Shown in pieces: positions 36,649 through 43,346 of a DNA stretch of 64,000 nucleotides (position 1 is the first letter of the stretch; every line of letters starts with the position of its first letter). Both the position numbers and the translations under genes were made by a program. The notes under the pieces are model-generated. The model had not been told where the DNA came from. It made no database searches and worked only from the letters and a program-made list of their open reading frames with translations. Origin of the DNA: Leptospira johnsonii (GTDB lineage Bacteria; Spirochaetota; Leptospiria; Leptospirales; Leptospiraceae); the NCBI RefSeq assembly GCF_003112675.1, contig NZ_BFAY01000011.1, forward strand, positions 1,612,001-1,676,000. The letters run 5' to 3'.

Positions 36649-38943
36649 TTAATTCGTTTCTTTTGATACGAGTCTTGTAGCTTGTCCGTTCGTTCTGACC
36701 GGCTCTTTGGAAAGTGAGTATTCTATCTTTAAAAAAGAAATATCGTCTGTAAGATATTCCTCCATGTCTTGGTAGATCTTATATAGATCTCCTTGCGCTT
36801 CTTCTATCCTGGATAAGAAAGCTTCCTGATTTTCGTTGATCTCTTTAGTTCCGTCTTCTCGGATACCTACGATCAGATCGTCTTTGCCGTCCGAACCTAA
36901 AAACAAACAATCGCCCGGTCTGAGTTGAAAGGATTGAACCGTGAACGTTGTAGATGAATCGAAAGGCAATCCGATCCGATTAAAAAAATGTTTGGTCGGG
37001 ATCAGACTTGCTTTTCCATTTCTGTATAAGATGGGAGAAGGATGTTCTGCGTTTACTAAATAAGTTTTGCCTGTGGATTCTTCTATCACACCTAGGATAG
37101 CGGTGACGAGCATACTCCCTTCGAAAATCTCAAACACTTTAGAAAGTTCTAAAAAGGCTGATCTCAACCAACGTTGCGGAGTAAACTCTATCGTCTTATC
37201 TTCAAATAGCCTTGTTCTATTTAAGATGGAGCCGAATACGGAGCCTAGAACGATCGCGCCTCCCGCACCCTGGATAGATTTTCCCATTGCGTCCGCGTTC
37301 ATGAACACGGTACAATTTGTTCCTCCGATCTTGAGGCTGGTCGACATACAAAGATCCCCGCCGATCTCGTGGTTTTGTTGTTTGAATACGAATTGTTTTT
37401 TCTGGCGAGTGAACGATTCTACAAAGACACTTCCGTTCCGGATTGTCTCTATTCCGAAAGGTTTTAGAAGAAGGGACGTTAAAAAATAATCTCCCTGTTG
37501 TTGTTCCAATAATTGCGTGAGCCTGGAAGTTCTATCCTTTACTTGATCTTCTAATGTGTCCGCATATACGGAAAGAGCGGTTCTTGCTTCTCGGATTGAG
37601 CTTACCATTCCGTTGAATGAATCTGCAAGAAAACCGATCTCGTCTTGGATACGAACTTGTATCTTTGTATTCAGATCTCCTTGGTTTACTTTTCCAATTC
37701 CTATCAATAAATTTTTAAGAGGATTCCAGATCGCTCCTCTAAAGAAGAGCCTAAATCCAAAAAGTACTACAAGTACAGTAATAAATAAAACTGCGAAGTA
37801 AGGTCTGATCGCTATATGGAGAAAGCTCCTATATTCTTCGTATGGAAATGTTGCCTCGTATTTATGATCTCGATTCTGGAGAGAGAATCTATATAGTACG
37901 GATCTTGGTTCTTCTTCGTTACCTTCTATAAAATAACGTTCTGCTTCTAATGGAAATACGGAGCCATAATATCCAGAAGATTGTCTTAAAAATCGTTTGC
38001 GGGTGCTTGGGTTTTTAGGAGTTCCTACACGTGAGGTGGAGTGCGAATTTCGGTCTGTTGGAATTCCCACATGCGATACCGAATCTGATCCCGGAACAGC
38101 CTTCTTTATAAAAATCGAATTCTCCGCTTCTCTCAATTTACCTAGATCGAATGTATCTTCTTGTCTGGAAACGGAAGCTAATCCTATCCAATATAGTATG
38201 AGTAAGAATGTTCCCAAACAAATCCCGGTGATCCTATTCAGAAAACGAGTCTGGTCCGCAGTGGTATTGATATAAAGCACCAGGATCACAAAACTTCCAG
38301 GGATCATGAAGAATGTATACACAGTCAAGAAGTCCGTTCTAGAGATCAGTCCGGCTCGGCTCATACTATTTGCAATCACTGGAGGAAAAATGAGTAAGGA
38401 GAAGAATAGAACGAATAGTCCTGTAAAACGATTGGATTCTTTGGAAGTAGTCCAACTTCTCCATATGCCTGTACATATCATTAGGAAAGAATAAACTAAT
38501 ACCAAAACACCTAAGATTTTGTTTTCTAACGGAAGAGAGAAGGTCCAGATCTGCTCTGTAAAATCAAATACGGGTTCTTTTCTAAATGTGCAGAAAATAT
38601 AATATACGGAGAATGTGATCCAAACGAATAATTGAGCGCTTAAAAAACGAAATGCAAATTTTTCTTTTACTGGATTCGGGTAGAAGAAAAAGAACTGCCC
38701 CATACAAGAGAATGCAGGGATGACAGCCAAGATTAACCATCTATGATAAGCTGCCATAGGGGAATCTATACTGTATGCGATCACGAATGCGAACGCATGA
38801 ATTGATAATAGAAAAAATGCTCCAGCCAAATAAGAACTGGACTTGGACCTATTGCGGATGGCGGCCAGAAAGCTTCCAAGCACCGCGGTGAATATACAAA
38901 CGATCAAAGATCCAAAGGAAAAAAAAGTCAGCTGCAAGCTCAT
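36649..38943 (-). CDS. Membrane receptor with HAMP and SpoIIE/PP2C phosphatase domain
   Basis: From the N-terminus: about seven hydrophobic helices (residues 1-235), an eighth at 230-250, an extracytoplasmic loop of about 120 residues, a further helix (AVLFITVLVVLFGFRLFF), a HAMP domain (NPLKNLLIGIGKVNQGDLNTKIQVRIQDEIGFLADSFNGMV), a short coiled coil, and a SpoIIE-type phosphatase (HEIGGDLCMSTSLKIG, FMNADAMGKSIQGAGGAIVLGSV, VNAEHPSPILYRNG, CLFLGSDGKDD). Such phosphatases usually act on anti-sigma-factor antagonists. The frame extends to a TTG at 38979, but that codon lies inside the -24 element, so the ATG at 38943 with GGGGG 5 bases upstream is the start. Its sensor half is homologous to that of the activator at 43347. 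Two palindromic repeats are embedded in the loop. Confidence 0.88.
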   Translation of the reverse strand: MSLQLTFFSFGSLIVCIFTAVLGSFLAAIRNRSKSSSYLAGAFFLLSIHAFAFVIAYSIDSPMAAYHRWLILAVIPAFSCMGQFFFFYPNPVKEKFAFRFLSAQLFVWITFSVYYIFCTFRKEPVFDFTEQIWTFSLPLENKILGVLVLVYSFLMICTGIWRSWTTSKESNRFTGLFVLFFSLLIFPPVIANSMSRAGLISRTDFLTVYTFFMIPGSFVILVLYINTTADQTRFLNRITGICLGTFLLILYWIGLASVSRQEDTFDLGKLREAENSIFIKKAVPGSDSVSHVGIPTDRNSHSTSRVGTPKNPSTRKRFLRQSSGYYGSVFPLEAERYFIEGNEEEPRSVLYRFSLQNRDHKYEATFPYEEYRSFLHIAIRPYFAVLFITVLVVLFGFRLFFRGAIWNPLKNLLIGIGKVNQGDLNTKIQVRIQDEIGFLADSFNGMVSSIREARTALSVYADTLEDQVKDRTSRLTQLLEQQQGDYFLTSLLLKPFGIETIRNGSVFVESFTRQKKQFVFKQQNHEIGGDLCMSTSLKIGGTNCTVFMNADAMGKSIQGAGGAIVLGSVFGSILNRTRLFEDKTIEFTPQRWLRSAFLELSKVFEIFEGSMLVTAILGVIEESTGKTYLVNAEHPSPILYRNGKASLIPTKHFFNRIGLPFDSSTTFTVQSFQLRPGDCLFLGSDGKDDLIVGIREDGTKEINENQEAFLSRIEEAQGDLYKIYQDMEEYLTDDISFLKIEYSLSKEPVRTNGQATRLVSKETN
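38015..38071. repeat. Pair of palindromic repeats inside the phosphatase coding sequence
   Basis: TTAGGAGTTCCTACA (38015-38029) and TGTTGGAATTCCCACA (38056-38071) belong to the intergenic palindrome family, yet keep the frame of the phosphatase gene. They encode VGIPT and VGTPK, about residues 291-310, in the extracytoplasmic loop. Confidence 0.75.
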
Positions 38944-38963
38944 AAAGCCCCCAAAGACTTTTA

Positions 38964-38980
38964 GCAGGAAGCGTGCCAAT
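38964..38980 (-). promoter_or_regulatory. Sigma-54 promoter of the SpoIIE-type receptor gene
   Basis: Read on the minus strand: TTGGCACG-CTTC-CTGCT, with GG and GC exactly 10 bases apart (GG at 38977-38976, GC at 38965-38964). Consensus is TGGCACG-N4-TTGCT. Transcription should begin near 38953, about 10 bases before the ATG. Confidence 0.82.
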
Positions 38981-39071
38981 CCTAGTTTAGATTTTTATTT
39001 TGGATGATCCCTCGTATCCTGCATCAATTCTTCATTTAATTTATTCCGATTGTTTGAGAACCCAAAACATC

Positions 39072-39085
39072 GATTGTTTTCAATC
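39072..39085. promoter_or_regulatory. Putative enhancer dyad, copy 1
   Basis: GATTGTTTTCAATC, arms GATTG/CAATC with a 4-base spacer. It lies 96 bases upstream of one sigma-54 promoter and 106 bases upstream of the other, and the same dyad recurs at 42089-42102. Confidence 0.65.
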
Positions 39086-39189
39086 AGTATGGCAAAGAAC
39101 GGTCGATCGATTTTAATCAGTTTCCTATTAGAATGCTTTATCTCTTTGTTTTACGCGTGTTTCTCGGGAAAGTTTTATAAATTACTTTC

Positions 39190-39205
39190 TGGCACGAAAA
39201 CTGCT
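39190..39205 (+). promoter_or_regulatory. Sigma-54 promoter of the barrel-protein gene
   Basis: TGGCACG-AAAA-CTGCT, with GG (39191-39192) and GC (39203-39204) exactly 10 bases apart. Only one base departs from the consensus core. Start of transcription near 39215. Confidence 0.87.
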
Positions 39206-39218
39206 TAGAGAGGTTAGT

Positions 39219-39248
39219 CTCCTGAAAACTTCAAATTGGATTCAGGAG
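39219..39248 (+). other. Hairpin at the 5' end of the barrel-protein transcript
   Basis: CTCCTGAA (39219-39226) and TTCAGGAG (39241-39248) form a perfect 8-base stem within a few bases of the predicted transcription start; such 5' hairpins often protect mRNA. Confidence 0.5.
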
Positions 39249-39277
39249 GCTCGTATAAAAAAACGAGGAGAATGTTA

Positions 39278-40354
39278 ATGCGATACGGATGGAAAGGGAA
39301 GTTAGTGAGGGCCTTTATTCTCTTACTATTTCTTCCACTTATGGTCTTACCGATCTCCGCAGAAGAAAAAGAAACTGCGGAACCGCCTAAAGATAAATGG
39401 AGAATTTTACTTGGAGCCTTTGCCGGCCAATTCGATTTACAATTACAGACGAAACTTCCGTTCAACTATGTAAATCCAAACTCCGGCCAAAGAGAAATTC
39501 CTTCTTTAGGCAGAGCGAGTGGTCTTACACAAAATGGAGCCATGGACTTAGGAGTAGAAGGGATCGGTCCACAAAAAGGATTACAGTTCATGATCCTAAG
39601 CGACTCCTTGGTTTTCCAAGCGACATACGCAAGAGTGGATGTAAATTTTGCTCCTCTTAGAAATCCTCCGATAGGCGTGAATACTGCGGAGGGAAATGCA
39701 GGAGGGAATGTCTATTCTACCAACTTGGACTATTATATGAATATAAGTCGTTATGTTCAACCCATGGTGGGGATAGGATACGCTGCGTTCGGAGCGTATT
39801 ATAAGGCACGTAACGTTGTTGGAACGACGGTCGGCAACGGGCTCTACGAATCCTTTCCTACAATAGATGCAGACGATGGATATAGTTCCGATGTGGGTAA
39901 GGCAGGACTTCGTATCAAGTTACCTATTCAAAGCTGGTACATCACTCCTTACTTCCAATATGCAGGTAACGAATACCATATCAACGTACGAACTACTGCA
40001 GGAACTGTACAAAATAATGTGAATGGATATCCTGCCGATCCAAATGGAATGTTGGATGCTTGGTATTACCAAGGGGTAGGCTCTGTTAGCACAGTGGATT
40101 CGATGACCCAGGTCTCCAGACAGGCAAGAAGTGCAGGGATTGTTTTCTTTATGGATTATAAAAAGTTCATAAGTCTTACGATCAACGCGAGACGGAACTT
40201 TACCCAAGCCGCTTGGAACGTTTCCGCTACCTTGTTGGTATTCCTACATCCGAATATGGGGATCATGGCGAACTATGCATACTCGGAACCTGAGATCTTG
40301 TTCAGTTTTAACAGATCCTGGGCAATCGGACCGGTATTCACTACTACATTCTAA
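39278..40354 (+). CDS. Predicted outer-membrane beta-barrel protein
   Basis: The signal peptide (LVRAFILLLFLPLMVLPISA) is followed by a charged stretch and then alternating strands typical of a barrel (WRILLGAFAGQFDLQL, GLQFMILSDSLVFQATYARVDVNFA, ITPYFQYAGNEYHINV, KFISLTINARRNFTQAAWNVSATLLVFL), and the protein ends in phenylalanine (IGPVFTTTF), the outer-membrane assembly signal. Three in-frame ATG codons exist; GAGGAG lies 7 bases before the one at 39278, which also gives a proper signal peptide. Transcribed from the sigma-54 promoter at 39190. Ligand or transport role unknown. Confidence 0.8.
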   Translation: MRYGWKGKLVRAFILLLFLPLMVLPISAEEKETAEPPKDKWRILLGAFAGQFDLQLQTKLPFNYVNPNSGQREIPSLGRASGLTQNGAMDLGVEGIGPQKGLQFMILSDSLVFQATYARVDVNFAPLRNPPIGVNTAEGNAGGNVYSTNLDYYMNISRYVQPMVGIGYAAFGAYYKARNVVGTTVGNGLYESFPTIDADDGYSSDVGKAGLRIKLPIQSWYITPYFQYAGNEYHINVRTTAGTVQNNVNGYPADPNGMLDAWYYQGVGSVSTVDSMTQVSRQARSAGIVFFMDYKKFISLTINARRNFTQAAWNVSATLLVFLHPNMGIMANYAYSEPEILFSFNRSWAIGPVFTTTF

Positions 40355-40435
40355 AAAGGAAATATATAGATAGTTATTGGATAGGAAAATAGAAAAAAAG
40401 TCGATTGGAAAGATCGACCTGATGCGTAAATAAGA

Positions 40436-41020
40436 CTAATGATTTCCGGACTTTTTAGAAAGTTCGGAAATCGATCGATCCAAAGATTCTAGTTCCGTTC
40501 TGAATTCTTTTCTCCGGGTCTCAGAAAGTTCTTCTTTAAGCTTTTCGAATGTTTTGTTCAGGATCTCTCGCAGATCCTTTTTTTTTCTCAACTGCAACAG
40601 AACATAATCTTCTTCTTCGAAAGTATTTAAGCCTGCAAAAGATCTTTTGTTTTCCAAATATTCCAGTTTTTCATGGAAGGATTTTGCTTTTTCCGTTTGG
40701 TCTAGACCAGGACGGAATATATTCTCTCCTAAATTTTCAAAGATCTCTTTTGTCTTGGACAAAAAAGGAAAGCCTGCTAGTTCGACTAATATGAATGAGT
40801 CCGTAAAATTTTTGTCGAGATCCGGCTCCGAAGTTTCTTCCGAAAAAATAGATCCGGTAAAACTTTCTGCAAAGCTGAGGGGTTCTTCCGCTGGCTCGTG
40901 GGCTTTAGCAGTAGTGGATAATTCTGGATCTGATCCGGAGAATATAAAATAAAAACAGAATATTACTGAAGTAAAAAGAAATGAGAAGATTGATAATCGG
41001 AATTTGGATAAGGATCTCAT
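40436..41020 (-). CDS. Hypothetical membrane-anchored protein
   Basis: One N-terminal helix (FRLSIFSFLFTSVIFCFYFIF) followed by an acidic stretch and, from residue 120, a charged coiled-coil (LREILNKTFEKLKEELSETRRKEFRTELESLDRSISEL). I do not recognise a family. It lies downstream of the esterase gene's terminator on the same strand, so it could be reached by read-through or have its own promoter in the 57-base gap. Convergent with the barrel gene. Confidence 0.65.
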   Translation of the reverse strand: MRSLSKFRLSIFSFLFTSVIFCFYFIFSGSDPELSTTAKAHEPAEEPLSFAESFTGSIFSEETSEPDLDKNFTDSFILVELAGFPFLSKTKEIFENLGENIFRPGLDQTEKAKSFHEKLEYLENKRSFAGLNTFEEEDYVLLQLRKKKDLREILNKTFEKLKEELSETRRKEFRTELESLDRSISELSKKSGNH

Positions 41021-41030
41021 AGGTTCATCC

Positions 41031-41063
41031 TAAAAAAAGAATCCGGCGGGGAACACCGGATTC
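41031..41063 (-). terminator. Terminator of the esterase gene
   Basis: On the minus strand: GAATCCGG...CCGGATTC stem (41039-41063) followed by TTTTTTTA (41038-41031), 15 bases after the esterase stop. Confidence 0.85.
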
Positions 41064-41077
41064 GAATTGGAATTTAC

Positions 41078-41899
41078 TTAACGGTATTGGTTAAACCAAG
41101 AATATATTTTTCCTGCGGATGCAGATACCCATTCATGCCCAGCTAGGTAATCAGTATATCTATCCGCAGGAATTCCTTGAGATCTGAGTTTGTCATAATA
41201 CAAATCCATGGTCCACCAAGGAACAACAGCATCTATGAATCCGTGTACAAAGAATGTAGGCGGATGATTGGACGGAAGAGTTGGAACGATACATATCGGT
41301 CCGCTACAAGTTGCGTAAGAACCGGATTGGATCGCTAATGCCTTGAATTCTCCCGGGAAGGATACCGCCATACGACTCGTGTTGTATCCTCCGCTGGAAA
41401 TACCGGTTGCAAATTTTTTATTCGCATTGATCGGACCGAAACTTCCATTGCGGATCGCAGCAAACAGATTATTTAAGAAAATATAATCAGCTGTCAGTTC
41501 ATAGATCGTAGGTATATTGGTTTCCCAGAAAAGATCCAACCCCGCGTCCGGAGCGATCACTGCAAATCCATTATCCAACATCTTCTCGATGACTTTTACT
41601 TCGTAATATCCACCGAACGGTGCTCCCTGCGTACGAGAGAACTGTACTGTAAAGAACGATCCTTGGTACATTACTACTACAGGCCATCCACCTGCAGGTG
41701 CGGTTCCTTCGGGTACTTGGTATCTTACATCCCTGAATATCCCTGGTCTAGCTTCGATTTTTTTTGTAGAGTAAGAGCAACTGGTCGTCTTGATCAAAAG
41801 ACCGGTTGTTTTACAACGAGAAGCGTCTACTTCTCCGGCACCTGCAAATAGCAGAGCGCCGATCAATAGAGGCATTAACATCGTGATTCTCTTCAGCAT
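41078..41899 (-). CDS. Secreted esterase, PHB-depolymerase-like alpha/beta hydrolase
   Basis: A signal peptide (MLKRITMLMPLLIGALLFAGAGEVDA) precedes an alpha/beta hydrolase with the nucleophile in FATGISSGGYNTSRMAVSFP (GxSxG) and late residues HGFIDAVVPWW (Asp) and LAGHEWV (His), in the order seen in PHB depolymerases and feruloyl-esterase relatives. Mature cysteines pair probably (RCKTTG...TSCSY). The frame reaches an ATG at 41926, but that stretch contains the ribosome site GGGGAGG itself, so the ATG at 41899 is the start. Transcribed from a sigma-54 promoter at 41948-41964. Confidence 0.83.
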   Translation of the reverse strand: MLKRITMLMPLLIGALLFAGAGEVDASRCKTTGLLIKTTSCSYSTKKIEARPGIFRDVRYQVPEGTAPAGGWPVVVMYQGSFFTVQFSRTQGAPFGGYYEVKVIEKMLDNGFAVIAPDAGLDLFWETNIPTIYELTADYIFLNNLFAAIRNGSFGPINANKKFATGISSGGYNTSRMAVSFPGEFKALAIQSGSYATCSGPICIVPTLPSNHPPTFFVHGFIDAVVPWWTMDLYYDKLRSQGIPADRYTDYLAGHEWVSASAGKIYSWFNQYR

Positions 41900-41947
41900 T
41901 TTTTTTCCTCCCCGGACCGAATTCATTCGGGCCGGTATGCTTCCTAA

Positions 41948-41964
41948 AGCAAGACTTGTGCCTA
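41948..41964 (-). promoter_or_regulatory. Sigma-54 promoter of the esterase gene
   Basis: Read on the minus strand: TAGGCACA-AGTC-TTGCT, with GG (41962-41961) and GC (41950-41949) 10 bases apart and a perfect -12 box. Transcription would start near 41938, giving a leader of about 40 bases. Confidence 0.82.
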
Positions 41965-42088
41965 ACGCAAAAAATGTTTTGCATAGCGTACGTTCTACAA
42001 AATAGATTCAAAATTTTGAAAGTATTAGCTGAATCGTTGTTCTAAGAAAATTCGAATGATCATTTTCAGTCGCCGAAAATAGACAATT

Positions 42089-42102
42089 GATTGATTTCAA
42101 TC
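42089..42102. promoter_or_regulatory. Putative enhancer dyad, copy 2
   Basis: GATTGATTTCAATC differs from copy 1 (39072) by one base, in the spacer. It stands 127 bases upstream of the esterase promoter and 74 upstream of the DUF3089 promoter, between the two. Confidence 0.65.
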
Positions 42103-42174
42103 GATTTCTATTCCGCAAACTAGTAGAATCGCTGTTATATATGAAGGATCTGCAAGGTTCGGAACTTCTATACT

Positions 42175-42190
42175 CGGCACGGATATTGCT
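42175..42190 (+). promoter_or_regulatory. Sigma-54 promoter of the DUF3089-activator operon
   Basis: CGGCACG-GATA-TTGCT, with GG (42176-42177) and GC (42188-42189) 10 bases apart and perfect ACG and TTGCT parts. Start near 42201, leader about 50 bases with GAGGAGG before the ATG at 42250. Confidence 0.85.
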
Positions 42191-42249
42191 TTGTATTCTT
42201 TGGAATCTTTCCCAAAAAAATCAAAGGGAAAGAGGAGGATTTCTAACGC

Positions 42250-43299
42250 ATGAGACTTTTCTTATATTCTTCTTTGCTGTTCTGGGGATTTTTATTTTCA
42301 AACTGCACTTCGATCTTTCTGTATTTGATCAAACCTTCCGGTCCTTTCACCCAGGAGAATGTTCCCACTACTCCAGATTATTCAAAAAAAGAATCCTGGG
42401 CAGCTCTTCCTGAATTGAAGGATGATCCGGATGAGGTTCCTGCTATTGTAGGTTGGACGGACGGACAGGAAGTGGCGAAGGCGGATGTTTTCTTCGTTCA
42501 TCCTACCACTTTTATAAAGGCAGAAGGATGGAATGCAGAGATCGGAAGCAGCTTGATCGTTTACGGACTTTCTCCCTTAAAAATGCAAGCATCTGTCTTT
42601 AATGAGTCAGCAAAAGTTTATGCGCCTAGATACAGACAGGCCGCCTTATATTCTTTTATAGATGATTCCGGAAATGGAGAGAAGGCATTCGAGATTGCAA
42701 AAAAAGATGTACTCTCTGCATTCGATCACTACCTAAAACATTATAACCAAGGAAGACCGTTCTTTATCGCAGGTCATAGCCAAGGTTCGATGATGCTTGT
42801 TCACGTATTAAAAGAATATTTGGACAAGAAGAAGGTCCCGAACTTTGTAGCTGCATATCTCCCAGGTTGGGCAATACATTCTTCAGAGTTTAAAAATCTG
42901 AAAGTTTGTAAGAATGCAAAAGACCTAGGGTGTTATATCAGTTGGAATTCTAAAAAATGGGGTTCACAACTTTCAGACTTTGCACTTCCTCCCGAAAGAT
43001 ATATAGGAGGAGTTTGTGTGAATCCTGTGAACTGGACTCCGAACAGTCCCGAAACTCCTAAAGAAGAACATAAGGGTGGAGTGGGCATCCAGTTCTCCGC
43101 ATTGGATAAAGCTTATGTTAGGACTAAGTGTGAAGGGGAGATGCTTTGGGTGGATCTACCTTCTAATCCGAATTACGAATCCAGAAGAGGGAATAAGAAA
43201 AATTATCATATCTCCGATTATGGACTCTTCTATTTGGATATCCGAGAGAACATAAAAGAAAGATTGGAAGAATACTTTAATAAAAAAGGAAAACGTTAG
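42250..43299 (+). CDS. DUF3089-family lipoprotein (alpha/beta hydrolase fold)
   Basis: The signal LYSSLLFWGFLFSNC gives a lipid cysteine at 19. The family motifs are AKADVFFVHPTTFIKAEGWNA, NESAKVYAPRYRQAALYSF, FEIAKKDVLSAFDHYLKHYNQGRPFFIAGHSQGSMMLVHVLKEYL (GHSQG nucleophile elbow) and YHISDYGLFYLDIRENIKERLEEY with the late histidine. The function of DUF3089 proteins is not established, but the fold suggests an esterase or lipase. First gene of the sigma-54 operon, followed 47 bases later by the activator gene. Confidence 0.88.
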   Translation: MRLFLYSSLLFWGFLFSNCTSIFLYLIKPSGPFTQENVPTTPDYSKKESWAALPELKDDPDEVPAIVGWTDGQEVAKADVFFVHPTTFIKAEGWNAEIGSSLIVYGLSPLKMQASVFNESAKVYAPRYRQAALYSFIDDSGNGEKAFEIAKKDVLSAFDHYLKHYNQGRPFFIAGHSQGSMMLVHVLKEYLDKKKVPNFVAAYLPGWAIHSSEFKNLKVCKNAKDLGCYISWNSKKWGSQLSDFALPPERYIGGVCVNPVNWTPNSPETPKEEHKGGVGIQFSALDKAYVRTKCEGEMLWVDLPSNPNYESRRGNKKNYHISDYGLFYLDIRENIKERLEEYFNKKGKR

Positions 43300-43346
43300 A
43301 ACTATCACTTAAGCGGCGTTTCGGGACTTGATCCAAGAAAACCGAA

